From Monomorium pharaonis (lineage: Eukaryota; Arthropoda; Insecta; Hymenoptera; Formicidae): a DNA stretch of 64,000 nucleotides. Within the stretch, counting starts at the first letter, position 1. Each line of letters starts with the position of its first letter. Under the pieces are notes generated by a model, which was not told where the DNA came from, made no database searches, and worked only from the letters and a program-made list of their open reading frames with translations. Of this stretch, positions 50,671-63,730 are shown one piece after another. Location of the stretch: the NCBI RefSeq assembly GCF_013373865.1, contig NC_050473.1, forward strand, positions 14,392,783 through 14,456,782. Reading direction: 5' to 3'. The translations under genes were made by a program, and so were the position numbers.

Positions 50671-53600
50671 ATTTAATTCTTTCTATTGTAAACATTTTTA
50701 CCATTGTGCTTTCGTTTAATCCGAATCCTTCCTCTCTTCCGCTTGGCGTTTTGCAATTACCGTTTCCTCTTATGTAAATTTTGTCGCGTAACTTTTCATC
50801 GAACCGATTCACGATGCATTAGCAAAATGCGTAGTTTCTTGGATATTTCAATTTTAGCTCTCACTTGTTTGCTCTCAAAATATACGTACTAAATATACGT
50901 TAACTGCAAAAATATTAATTATTATGACATTTAGTTTGATTCCCGTGCCATTATCGCATACTTTTTTTTTCTTTTGCCATTATGAGATATAAAAATCAGT
51001 CTGCCTGATTTCGCTGACCTGTTACGATCTCCGCTCGTCAGTCATGCTTGACAGATAATTTATCAAACGCACTTCACAATCTGTCATTCACTGGCAACGA
51101 GGCGTAGTTTCTTACATGTCCAAAGTCATTATTCGTCCACGTTGAAGCCTCATAGAGAAATTTAAGATATCGTTTACCTACTTTATCGTACATCATGGCG
51201 CAGTTCTATTATATAAACAATTAAGATAATTATTTTCGATGAATTGACTATGTTTCAAGTCATCCATCTCGAAGAGATTTGCTTTGCTCCTTACAGATAA
51301 TCTTTACAAAATTCTGATTACACTCTTTCATTTATTACTCACCGCTTTCTTATCACAAACTAAACAACTTTGTAGCATTTTACTCAGACACGTAATGGTA
51401 CCATTATCAATCATTCTATCATGTTGTTAATCATTGTCAATAGTCATACTGATTATGAGTAATCTACTTATCATTGTGTATCTTAACTATGCATCTTAGG
51501 AAGTTAATACTATTCATACACAGACTCACATACATGTACTTTCATTTCCTTCCTTTGTATAATAATACTCCGAAATAATGGATAGCTCAATTATTAAGTT
51601 TGCCTTGAAGTAAATAGCAAAATTAATCTACCGCGGTCATAATTTGACTTGGCTAATCTATATAACAGAATAAGAAAAAGAGACGAATGAAAAATTCCAT
51701 GCTTACGATAAACCATAGTCCCTTTTCGGGATAATCGCCAGCCCCTTTTTCTTTGTTCGAAATTCTTTTCTTTTCTTTGTTTCGGCTGTAGACTCACTCA
51801 CCCTCTCGTTTGTTATATTTTTTATTTATCATTACGGTTACGTGGCGAAGTAAGATGTACGACTTTGAGTTACTCTGGTGATTCAAACTCTGGTGATTCA
51901 AAGGCACCAGATCTAGTGATAAAAACCTTAAATTGGTGATCCTACTCCCGCTAACACTGTCAGAATGCGGAGAGCCGCGTCCGTGTGCGCACGTTGAGTC
52001 CCCGGGGCACCCCCAGAAGAGTAAATTTATTTCTTTCATTACGGACGGAGCGGGTCGTGAGCTCTCGGATATCAGCGCTGCAAGGCGGGGCGCATAAATC
52101 TGCAGCCTAGCGTAGGGAAGAGGGCGAGCGGGAGGGAAGAGACAGAGCGAGAGGGATGTGGGTGGCAAACCGTAGGTTTCTAGAGCCAGCTCTCTCTCTC
52201 TCTCTTTCTCTCTCACTCGTTCTCTTGCTCGCTTGTTCTCTGTCGTAGGGGTATGGGAACGAGTCGTAGAGAGAAGGTCCGCTTCATCCCTCCATCGTTT
52301 CCATCGTCGGGGTGCGCGACAGGCGGTGGCAGGCTCAGCTGGCTCAGCAAAGTGAAATATTCGGTGATTTTAACCGTCGGGATGAATGGTCCCGCCCGTA
52401 TTTCGCCTTTCACGGCGCTCTCCACCGATTGGAATCCGTGTTATTTCGGGGCGATTATGCGTGTCGCTGAATCTCAATTAGTAACTTGTCGGAGACGTAG
52501 CCGAAAATCTTTATGCGCGCATGTACGGTGCTCGTCTTTAAAGATTAGGGTGCCGGATAATGAATAGATAGTGCCAATAGTGCCAAGGACATCTTTATCG
52601 ATATGCAAATGATTATCCATTCTTCCTTCCGTATTAGTAACAACAGGTCCAAGTCTAAATGAGTACTTTCGATAAATTACCTTAGAATGCTTGGATTATC
52701 TTTTAACTATTAACGGTACATGCTACTTAACATTTTTGTTTTATCATTGCAATGATAATGTCATACTTCGTGCATACTTTAAAGCTCACGTGAAACACAG
52801 TTATATGATAAATGATCTGTGAATTTACAAAATTATATTCAAAAATATAGTACTAGTTTGTATATTTATTCAATTTTATTTGGAATAAAGTTTTTTATTT
52901 TTAATAATTTACAGATACAAAATAATTATGCAAGGCATTTGAAATGTTATCGTACAGAAAATTAACTAAAAAATAGGACAATAATACTTATGCAATAATA
53001 ATAATCATAATATGTGATCTTTTTTGTTTTATTATAGATTCAGAGAGTCGCTTTCAAAAATATTCAAATTTTGTAAGCTGGAATTAATAAATCTATTTTA
53101 AAATTTTTTTGCAAAGGCATCTAAAGTCTATCTTACTTTCCGGTTACTAACAAGTACGTCCAACGAGTTATCTTACCAAGTAAAAATATCATATGTTACA
53201 TGCAAAATGTTTTGCCGTTGTGAAAGTTAAAATAACAAGCGTGAAGAAAGACAACGAATGACGTATCGCTTGCAATTAGTGAACCTTTAATGTTTATGTC
53301 GTGTCTCATAATTCATTACGTCTATAAACCAGCAGAGTATATCAGTTCCAAGATTTCTGCTGACGCAATTAGAGGAAATAACGTCGTACAGCTCGAATAA
53401 AACTTTCCAGGCGTCTACATATTTCATATTAATCGCTACACATTTCATTTTAATTCTAACATTATTCTTTGCGTTATTTTATTTCCCTGTTTTTACAACC
53501 GCGTTGTTTTTACATCGCCACTTGAGCACCGTTTCTTCTTATTCAAAAAACGCGTCTCCTAAATATATCGCCGTTAACGCCTAAGTCGCAGGAACGGAGG

Positions 53601-53700
53601 AAAAAAAGAAAAGGATTATATTTTACGTTTGGATTAACTATGAGCGCGGGTCATGCATTTCGCCTCATATTAATTAAAACCTTCAAAGCCAAATGCGCCG
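50671..53700. other. Intergenic sequence 3' of noc
   Basis: No gene is supported. AT-rich, unique-looking sequence spans 50.7-51.8 kb and again 52.56-53.6 kb. GC-moderate sequence at 51.95-52.55 kb includes a CT tract (about 52190-52215). An exact tandem 15-bp duplication lies at 51872-51901. Confidence 0.5.
51872..51901. repeat. Exact tandem duplication of 15 bp
   Basis: ACTCTGGTGATTCAA occurs twice head to tail with no mismatch. It is probably a recent slippage event. Confidence 0.85.
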
Positions 53701-56262
53701 CGTTGACGTTAACGTGATTTAACGCGAACCCGCGAGATTACATTACGAATAAACATGTCAATCAGTCGCTCAGACATTTTGTGGAAAATCAACGGCTGGC
53801 GCGTTTGGCAGCGCGCTCGGCGCGTCTTTTCTGCGACGGACATGTGTCACGATCAGAACGTTTGGAGTTACGGTTCCGTATGGTGCGTCTTAGCTGTCTT
53901 CTTAGAAGAGCCCTATCGAGTCAAGGAGGAAAATTAGGACATTCAAAGCGCATATTAGCCGATGTTAATAGAGTCCGATCTCGATGGACACGCACGTCTG
54001 CTTCTGTCGCGCCAATTATATACTTTCATAAATGTTTTCGAGTTCTTTTATTAAGCCTCTGAAAAAATACATATGCACATAATAACATCACTGTTCTTTT
54101 TTTGCAACAAGTCTCCAACATTTTATTTAATCTTTTTCGCTAATGGAAATAAAACAAGTACAAATAGAAGAAATATTGGACTGATGAATAGACACGACGG
54201 GTAGACGATCAAACGACGATCGAACTATTTTTGAAGTTCTTACATTTATTTTTCTTGGTTAGCGACCATACGTATTGTCGTATCGTAAATCACGATATCC
54301 GCTTTTATTACGACGAAATAAAAATGCTGGTTGTCGTCGCTATTTTTTCTTACATTTGGTCATGAAGTGTATGAATATATATGTTTACATATGTGTCAGA
54401 TTTTTGTGTATTCTGCATTTATTAACAGTTTGTAGAATAAAAACGTATACGGAGATATTTTTATTAGAGACGGCAATGATAAAAAGTGACAGTAATGAAA
54501 TAAGAATCAACAGGAAAAGTTGACTTTTAAAAGTATCTTTTTATAAATCGGATACTGAATTTTGTACAGCTTGCTTAACGGATTTTTTGATCAGTTATAA
54601 GTGTCAAGCTTGTTGATAGTGTTCCACGTCGAAATATTTCAGCCATTCGTTACAACATTGTGCGGTAAATGTCATATTGTCGATAGCACACCGTAAATAA
54701 AAGTAGCAGACGACACGCCATGTATTATTTACGATTTCCGTAGTTCTACGTTTTTCTTTTTTCATCACTGGAATGTCGGAACTCCCAATTAAGCTGCATC
54801 TCTTGCTTTCATTGAAAACGCTCACGTCTATTAGGCGAAAAGCAAAGCCCACCTTTCTTTATTATCGCAATCTGATAGTGTATATAAAACTAACTGTAAT
54901 ACGTTTTATATCACGCGCCGACGTACACCTGCTGCCCGACGAATAGACATTTCAGCAAATACAACGGCGCATCTGATTATTTCCGGAGATCTCGTACGCG
55001 CATGCACGTCGTTTATTTTCGGGGTCGGGATATTCTTTTCCATTTACATCATCGGGCTCTGTAAGTAAGGTTTACCACGATATGATATTTATTTGCAGCC
55101 TCGCTAAAGTCCCGGCAATCTTGGCAAACGGCGTGTTGGTTGGACGGGTCGACGGTTGCTACCTGCGAGAGGTTTCTTTGTCAGCGAGGAAACCCAGCTA
55201 GCGCGATTAGTGCGTCCCTGAGCGACGTCTATCAGGCGTGTTCTGGCCAGTCTTACGAGTCAGCGCGGACAATTTAGCACATCAATAACAGGCCGCAGAT
55301 AAAAGCAGCCCATACATCGTGGTTGACGTATCGTTTGTAATAAAACACAAAGGGGGTCTAGCCGCCAGCGGCATCTGTGTACCGCGCTCTGCGCGCAGTC
55401 GTTCGTTCATTCTTGCTGTTATTAACAGGCCGTACATCGTGGATGTTTTCTACCTACCGTCTCCCGCCGAGTCATACATCACTGTTGAATGCGCGACAGC
55501 AAAGAGCAACTATAATTCATCTATAAGCTACAGCCGATCCCTCCCGGCAGAAATATGGTGGAAGATGAAATCGATAGGTCAAACGTTGCTGACGGCGTTT
55601 ACGTCATACGCGTAAAATTCAGTTTCCGCTAATCGCATTTCGCGGGCAAAATTAGCTTATTGCTAGACCATAGGTGTTCTGATAAAAAGATTTGGAAAAT
55701 CCTTCAGGATATATTTTTTGCGGAAAACTTTATCCTCAAATGTTTTATCATTATTATCTCGTTTGTCATCATTTTTATTTCTAATGCCGCTACTCGTCGG
55801 ATTTATCGCATCCCTTTTCTTTTGCTATATATGAAAGTCTTTAATTTCGGCGGCGCGATCATGCCCGATGCGATGCCTTTTCAGAAAGTCGCGCCGCGCC
55901 GCGCCGTCGCGTAACGAATCCATTCCGGACACTCGCTAAAACGTGCGCCTGTTTTTCTCTCGTTTCGATAAATTGTCCCGCCGATGCGGAAAATCGAACG
56001 GATGCGTAACGTATACGGAGGGATCAAGTATAGGGAATCGATCATGCAGTAAACGCTTGAGCTCGGATAGCGAGGACATATTTCGATACGCGTACAAGAG
56101 CAAGGAATTGTGCTCCAAACGATTCGAATAACATATCGCTGAAATGCTCCTTTTTTTTTCTTTTCTTTTTCGTACGTCTGTGTACTCAGGATAGATATTA
56201 TCGCGGCGTGAAGCTCTCAGACATCTACCCGGCCATTTTTCTTAGGGTTACCCATTTCGGAG

Positions 56263-56301
56263 GAAACGTTAGACAGCTACTACGTTATTTCCATCGATCA
56301 C
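56263..56301 (+). repeat. Duplicated segment, copy A (possible coding relic)
   Basis: Matches 57260-57298 at 32 of 39 positions without gaps (hand count). Weaker similarity continues upstream through a shared CCAT block. In the + frame of the match, both copies read E-T-L-D-x-Y-x-x-I-S-I-D-H, and two of the seven differences are synonymous third-position changes. In copy A the frame is open from 56212 to 56394 (61 codons) but has no ATG. It could be a relic of a duplicated exon or a conserved binding-site cluster. Confidence 0.5.
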
Positions 56302-57259
56302 GTCGAGCCGAGTAGACGATGTCTCGTGACGAAGAAGTATCGGCGCAAACCCACCGCGAAAATATTTCTCTCTTTTGTTAACACGTACCAAGAGTAGTTT
56401 TTATATGTGTTGAAAGGTGCTTATTATCATCACAATTTTTGTGCAATATCGCGTGTTAATAAATTTTATAAATCTTCGTAATTTAATAAGCACAAGCAAA
56501 TGATTTAATCGCATGGAGATTATTATTATTAAGAGAGAAGTTCAGTATAAGATAATTAAGGATGTACGTGCTATATGTCAAAGTATTAACAAAAATATTA
56601 TATTAATATTTTATACATTCTATTATTACATTAAAGTATCTTTATAAAATTCTAATATTACTTTTCAATTCGTTGAAGTTATTTAATTTTTTATTTGCTC
56701 TTGATACTTATGTATTGTGTTTTCTAATACTTATTTATAAGATTGATGAAAAAATAGTATCACGAATGAAATCAAAATTTTCACATATACTAATAAAATC
56801 TATAATAAATATTCGTGCAAAAATTAATTTGGAGATCTACTCGTTTAAAAATTATTTACCCAAAATAGGGCTATTTACTAGGACTGCGTAAGTTTTTATA
56901 AATCAAATTTTCCGTTGTTTTATCCAGATTGCATTAGAGTTCTCTTTTTTATTTAATAAATGTGACTAAAAGAAAATGATAGAGACTTGTCCGCTAATAA
57001 GCATAGAGATTGAAAGTAGTTTAGCTGAAGGATTCAAAATTGCTCTTAGAAAAATAACGACATCGCGAAGATACGGGACAGGAACCAGTTTCCGGAAGCA
57101 CAGCTCATAGCTGGATGAAAAGACTGATCATCCTTCTTGGGGGTTTGTTTGTACCACGACTGTTGTGACATAAACGGATTCATCGAAAGATTTCCCCTCT
57201 TTTGCCTCTATGAACGGCTGTCACTCGGCGGCTCGTTTGCCGAGCCACCATCCTCGAAA

Positions 57260-57298
57260 GAAACTTTAGACGTCTACCGCATTATTTCCATCGATCAT
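57260..57298 (+). repeat. Duplicated segment, copy B (possible coding relic)
   Basis: Partner of 56263-56301, about 1.0 kb downstream in the same orientation. It lies in a 99-codon + strand frame (from 57137, with a GTG-like or ATG start unclear) that ends in a glycine run made by a GGC repeat. Beyond the shared block the two frames do not clearly align. Confidence 0.5.
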
Positions 57299-57553
57299 GC
57301 GGTGTCAAGGCGACAACGTCGTCACCGACGGCCTCTTGGACATCTCTTCAAAATGCCTGATAGAGAGTCTCCCTTTTCTTGCTGCGACTGTCACGGGGTA
57401 AACAGTCACGATGGCGGCGGCGGCGGCGGCCTATGACTGAAACGCGGAAAATAGTCGGAGAAGCTAGCGAATCTGTGGATGGAGAGAACGAGGTAAAAGA
57501 TGGCGGAGAAAGAGTTCACGGGAGCAAGAGACGCGAAGAGGAGAGAGGCAGAG

Positions 57554-57557
<4 letters not shown>

Positions 57558-57589
<32 letters not shown>
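57558..57589. repeat. GA microsatellite
   Basis: An uninterrupted GA run of about 32 bp. A CT tract lies about 0.3 kb downstream in inverted orientation. Confidence 0.95.
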
Positions 57590-57591
<2 letters not shown>

Positions 57592-57871
57592 AAGCGCGGC
57601 AGACCGGATGATGAATTAGCCGAGATGACCTCTCGCGCGAAATCTCTCCGCTAGCTCTCGCGGTAGGCAGCTCCCGTGATGTCGGCCCCGAGATGATGGA
57701 TCGCTTCGCGTCACGGAGCCATTCATCACCTCCATCTATCAGCCACCCCTTCACCTTGCTTTAGAAAGCGAGCATTCGACGGCTATCTACTCGCTTCGGA
57801 TAGTGATTAATGTTGATCGGAGCGCACCCTGTTATTCGACCTCACCTCTCTCTCCCCTTCTCTCTTCCTCA

Positions 57872-57902
<31 letters not shown>
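57872..57902. repeat. CT microsatellite
   Basis: A CT run of about 31 bp with one TTT interruption, complementary in inverted orientation to the GA tract at 57558-57589. Confidence 0.9.
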
Positions 57903-60278
57903 ACTCTTTTGCTCTCGCTCTCCTGCCATTGGTCTTCCCGTCTCGCTTCTTCCCGCGAGCAATGCGCGTCCACGCATTCCTGGACGTTGACTTCGTATCA
58001 GCCACGTACGTCCATCTTCCGAAATGTCAGTCGACCTGACGAAAATGGTCGAAAGGATCGATCGCGTATGTGTTTATAGCGCGAGGTTGAGCGATACGTT
58101 TCTTCGTATTGAACGATACGGTGCAATGCGGCATAACTTCCTACGATATAGCGGTATACTGTATAGCGTCTGGCGTTTTACATCGCGACATATATTATGG
58201 CTTATCGATATGTATTTCCGCGTTAGCTACAGTTAACGCGAGACACGCCGCATACATTCGCGATTTCTCGTCTGCTTTTTGCAGAGAATTTATTAATAGG
58301 AAAGAGAAAAGAAAGAAAAGTCACTTGAGTTTTCAAATTCGAGATCACGCGAAAATAAATTACGGTACGCGGTACACTAGTTCCGCGATTAGGCCTGTTG
58401 GTTGCAGTTAAAACGGTGACTTCGCGTTGCCGTGTTACTGTAACAGCATTCCTCGTTGTAAACTTTACGTTATTTCGACTTGGAATCGCCGTCCTGGCTA
58501 TCGGCCAACATTAAGATTCCCGTTCCTGCGTCGCGGAACCGCTCCTGCCTTTGGTAGCCCGTCGATATGCGATCGCCGGGAATTCCATAAGGAAGACGCG
58601 GGAGTCTGCGAGTACGTGCATACGGAGGATAACTAATTGTGAGGTCAGCCGATGTCAGGAATTTACATAATACGACAACGGCGTAGCGATCAGCTGAGCT
58701 GTGTTGGCCGCCATTCGCGACGGGGTCCAGGCGATGCGCGGGAATGGCTGATAATGTTGTACAGGTCGTATATCGTGGCCTTCTTTAATGGTCGAGCATT
58801 AACCTTTTTTTTTCCTCTTTTGCTCACGATCATGCAGACTCGACTTTCACGTGACTGTTTTCTACGATTAGCTTGACGAATAATTGTGCCTAATAATACG
58901 TTATTACATTAATGCGCCTTTCCAATCGGCACGTCAGTTTTACGGTTCTGACGATCGCGGGATGTGTTGAATACTGTGGGGTCAAAAGGTATGAACTTCC
59001 TCTCGCCGTCCCATATTTCATGTATATAAACCGCCCGTGCGTAACATAAATTCTACATGGAGCTATTTTCCATTCCAAACCAATGAAGAAACGCGCGTCT
59101 GGTAATTCAAGTATTGCTCGGACTTAATCCATCTTCCGTGTCTCGTGTTAATAATTGCGTTAAATTATTGGATTGGGTACAAAGGGTTCTCTCTTAATCT
59201 ATATGCATATGATACAGATTGCAGCGACAAAGAAGCTGACGGAGTACGTGCGAGTGGGAAATTTCACTAACTCCTCGTGTGCACATGTAAACGTGTTCGC
59301 GGTCTTTTTTACCGCGATTACGACGGTGGTTTTTAAGCGGCTATTAACGACTTTAATTAATCGTCGACTTTTTAATCTTAATTTTGAAGTCCCGCACCGG
59401 TCTCAAATCGGTCAAAGTGATTAATGATGCGTAAATACGGGCGTGGTAGCAACCGGTTCACAATATATTTTGCAACATAGTGGTGGAACACACTCCGGAG
59501 ATAAAAGTTGAGATCAATTTGTCGCACGTTATTTTTTTTTGCGGTAAACATGTTTTGATCTATGTTAGTGAAACTGGTTCCGTAACTTAACGTCGCCCGT
59601 AAAGGCATCAGAATTCCGTAAATGTCAATCGACGGAAGTATTCTGATGACGTGTACGCTTACTGACGTTGTACGTCACACGATGTATCGTCGCCGCTAAA
59701 TTAATATAATCCAGAATAATATAGTATACGTGAGACGTTGTAGCCCTAAATTAATAACAAAAAAATCGTATACACACTTTGTCGATATTACAAGTCTATA
59801 ATTAGCATATTACTTGATTGCAGCATTTAAGGATAATAAAGATTATAACTTTACGTGTGTAACATACATAACTACATAGCGTTGAACGTATACGGGATAA
59901 TGCCATAAAATCGCGCATATTATAACGCTTATTATCATAATATCGTATTATTACGACATTTAATAAATTTATGTATCCGCGATCTGTCTGCCCTGTCGAC
60001 CCGTCGTCCCTGTCGCATCTTTGTTTCATATAAGCTATGGATGACCGTAATTTCCAAGTAAAATGCTAGCGACAAAAGCCGTATAACGAGGCACTCGAGA
60101 GGAGGCAGGAAGTCGCAGACGCCACGTTGGATGGGACATTGATGAGGAAACTTCGGTTGGTTATAGCCCAGGTTGGTGATAAGGAGCGAAGGAGTTCCTA
60201 AGTAAGAGGAGGTATAGCGGTGCTTGCCGAGGGGTTAAACCCGAGCTATCTCTTGCCTCGCGTTATCCTGCTAGCCCG

Positions 60279-60284
60279 TATATA
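60279..60284 (+). promoter_or_regulatory. Candidate TATA box
   Basis: TATATA in the context CCCGTATATATCC, 129 bp upstream of an ATG at 60408. The surrounding 60.08-60.41 kb is GC-moderate, unlike the AT-rich sequence on both sides, and has a promoter-like appearance. No initiator is recognised. Confidence 0.25.
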
Positions 60285-60407
60285 TCCGGTGCAGTCGAGG
60301 GTAGATATACCTTTGGGCAGAGAGGCGGCTCTACGCTCCTTATCGCACCGTTTTACAATCTAAACGCAAGGAATCAGGAAGGATCAGCCGCAGCAGCAGT
60401 GCCGAAA

Positions 60408-60539
60408 ATGAACTGCGATGTAGTCCCTACTACTTTTACTTGGAGCAACAACAACAAGGAAACCATAATCGAATATCGCCGTATTGAATATTTTCTATCT
60501 TTCGATGAAACTTTAGACTTTTCTTTCGTGCCTTCTTAA
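60408..60539 (+). CDS. Possible 43-residue small ORF, unrecognised
   Basis: This short frame starts at GAAAATGAA, a favourable insect start context, 129 bp after a TATA-like box, and ends with TAA at 60537. The peptide begins MNCDVVPTTFTWSNNN and is rich in acidic and aromatic residues towards the end. I see no signal peptide and no known motif. It resembles no Bearded-family or other small patterning protein that I can recall. It may instead be a first coding exon or chance. Confidence 0.15.
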   Translation: MNCDVVPTTFTWSNNNKETIIEYRRIEYFLSFDETLDFSFVPS

Positions 60540-61015
60540 ATTTAACACGAAGTATAGAGCTTCGCTTGTAACTCAATTTTATTTGAATTATTTAAGAGTA
60601 GATGTTAGAGTGAGTTAAAAGTTTAATAGTAGAGCAAATTTATATTACATTTAAATATTTATCGATAACTTCGATAAAAAAAAAACTACATCATTAATAT
60701 CTTTGGAACCGCAAAAAGCCGTGATTGATCGTAATTCGTTTTTTTCCCCTCCATAATGTCGAGCGGTTACGTTGCTCTCAGCGCCGTAATATGTATACCT
60801 CCAAAATAAATTGAAAGCAAAGCGTTCATTTGTATCAGACAGGAGTCAGCCGTTGCATTTTAATCAAGCTCCCGATCCCGCCATCTCGTCCTGTCGTCTC
60901 CGTCCTCATAATCGAGCTCGTATCACCACTGAGTGCCGGTGACACTTATTTCATTAGCGTCAAGTAGAATTATACAAGTCGTAGCGAGGCGGCAGTGCCA
61001 TTAAATGCGGAGCGA

Positions 61016-61041
61016 TGTGTGTGTGTGTGTGTGTGTGTGTG
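61016..61041. repeat. GT microsatellite
   Basis: An uninterrupted GT run of about 26 bp. Confidence 0.95.
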
Positions 61042-63685
61042 GTTTAAGTGATTCCGAGTACGGCGATTCAATTGTCGCACAAACGAATTCCTGGTAGGAA
61101 ACCGACGTTTACAAGTACGAAAATGATATTGCCTGCGAGGGCGCGCTGTTTTGCGATAGGCCGGCGTGAAAAAAAGTACACCCAGAGAGTATACATTCGA
61201 GCTATACAATCCGCTTCGGATCTTTCTAAAGCGGCAATCACGGATTCTCCGCTTGCGTTTCGACGATTCTATTCCGTCTGCAGGAAGTTTATATACGCGT
61301 TCCGAGGATACTCTGCTCGTTTCGATTCGTTATTCAATAAATATGCGGACGGATATCTCCGATATATGTTGCGCCCGTAGAACTTTTATCGAGCGACGTG
61401 CGAAGCCTTCCTATTCTTCACGCAGCGAGATCCGCTGATAAATCCCAAGCAGTTAATGAAAATTCTCCCGTTGCTATTGATCAATCGCTCCTACGAGGCA
61501 CGGACGAGCCGGCACGCCGCGGCGAGCGCCCGGATACTAACTTTCGAACATTAAAAAAAAAAAGCATACTCGTTAATTTTGCACTTTAATAGGCGGCTCT
61601 TCGTTTCTGCGGGCTAATCACTTCATAAATACGGCACGCCAGATACAACACACAGATACAATGTTGTTCGTATTAATCCGTAAGAATTGCTAGTTTATGA
61701 CCGGCGCGCAGCAACGATGTGTCTTTCGGTTCGTTTCCACCGCGTCTGCATTACATCACGTGGCTAATTAAGCTCTCATTATTCTCCATGAATTATGGCA
61801 GCAATTCGCCGACTTTCTCTCACTATGGCACATGGACACGCGAGCGACGTAGGCTCGTCAGGGATTCGCTCGTTGAATTTCAAATCAACGTTCGCGAGTG
61901 ATTGTAAAAGATTCTTTTTTTTTGCCTGCTCGTGTTTCTTCCCCTCTCTTTCTCTTTTCTTCCTCTTCTTTTTTTTTTTAATTGGCGATGTTTTAATCAG
62001 CAAAACGAATTACGACGCGACTCGTTCCCGCTAATCTATTCCCGTTATTTTCGCTATTCGTTTTCAAGTGTGACCACTAGAAGACAATGTAACGACCTGC
62101 TGACAAGCATGAATGATTCATAAGTTGCGTCATCAAGAACTAGATATTTGATATACTTAATTCAATTTGGCTATGGTAATCGCGGGATACCGTTGATAAA
62201 ATGGTGACATTATCGAATCCTCGTCATACACATTACGATGTTTCTCGCGATACAGTTGACTGATAAGCCGAAAGAGAAAGTCGAAAAATATCGATAAATA
62301 TTTTGGACCATATATGTTTTATATTCGTCACCTGACGATTCATTTGAACGCATGACGCACGTTTCGACGGATTTGTGGTTTTTAAGTTACATAAACAACC
62401 GGTCAGTGTCGATATGCACGTTGAAGCAAACATGCTGATTAGTCTCGATGCTTTTATGTCCTCATAAATAAGCAGTTTAGAGTGACGCAATCGAAGATAT
62501 TTCCGAATAGCTTGATGTTGCAAGCAGTTCGTGAGTTATGACATGTTTCTTTTCGTTTCATTATGATAATATGGGCGCCTGATGACTATCGGACAATTAT
62601 TCTCTCGCCGTAAACGTAAATTAATGTGAGTTACACCATTTTAATTCTCATTCCACGATCCCCAGGAAACGTGAGGCTCAACCGCGAAGGATTATAAATA
62701 TATTCGTTGATTTGCCTCCACCTCGCGTCGCACCTCTACGCTTACCCGTCGTACATGCATTCGTGTGTGCGTAAATTTTCGTTCTACGTAAGTAACTGGC
62801 GTCGGAAGAGTCACGCGAGACCGGATGGAGCGCGTGACCGGCTGCGGCCTGCGGTTCGCGGCACTCGCAGCGTCGGTCGCCTCGCCTCGCCTCTCCTCTC
62901 CGCGACGACAGGCCGAGGCTAACCGTAAAAATAATAGGGTCTCCAGTGAAATAAATTGAGTTATTAACGTGACGGTATCACAATAAATTATGATGAAGCG
63001 GCACCGGGGGCAAAAAGGAACGGTCAGATAGCGGTTGGCGAGAGGTCGGACGGGGCTAACAGCGGTTGATTGCCGGTCGCTCGTTTGTCTCCATGTAGCC
63101 TGACAGGAACTGTCCTGGCCGAAGTAACGTCAGCGCGAACCCCGGCTCGCTCGCTCGCTCGCCGTGCGCGCTGCGCGTTGCGCGCATCGTCCGACACGGA
63201 CAAGACTCGGGGAGCGTCGTTACTCGATGGTGTCCGTAATTAGTTCTGTCCATAGATTGAAACAAATGGCACGCCGGCCGACCGGCGAAACTGGACTCCA
63301 CGCCCGGTTAAAAGGAGGGATTACAAGGGAGAAGGAGAAATGTGACAGGGAACGCGGCGATACGTCCCTTCTCACGCAACACACCCGTCCTCGCGCGCGA
63401 CTTTGATGACACGGCAGAACGCGCCATACGTTTCCCGTCTCCACCGGAGGCGTCTCGCCGCGATGATATACTATATGTGTAGCGCGCAGAGGAGTTTTTA
63501 GAAATCTCGATGTGACGCTAGACCCCTCGCAAGTCGTTACACACTCTTACACGCGTGGGTGTCCCCGTGCCGTCACCGCGACATCACAATGGTTCGCACG
63601 TCGTTCAACTCGCCGAACAATGCACGCGCAAATTAACGCTACTTGTTGGGTCGTAAATGTCATTGACTCTCTCGCGGTAGAGAAC

Positions 63686-63730
63686 GCAGCAGCAGCAGCA
63701 CCACCACCACCAGCAGCAGGCAGCAGCACC
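63686..63730. repeat. CAG/CAC trinucleotide stretch
   Basis: Four to five CAG units, then four CAC/ACC units, then further CAG units. The + strand frame through it reads Ala then Pro, within an 84-codon frame without other support. Confidence 0.85.

Larger units (their letters stand above)
53701..57800. other. Intergenic block with a coding-like duplicated segment
   Basis: No complete gene is supported. AT-rich sequence spans 54.06-54.6 and 56.4-57.05 kb. Short related blocks occur at 55287-55323 and 55424-55443. The segments 56263-56301 and 57260-57298 are related and entered separately. A GA microsatellite is at 57558-57589. Confidence 0.5.
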
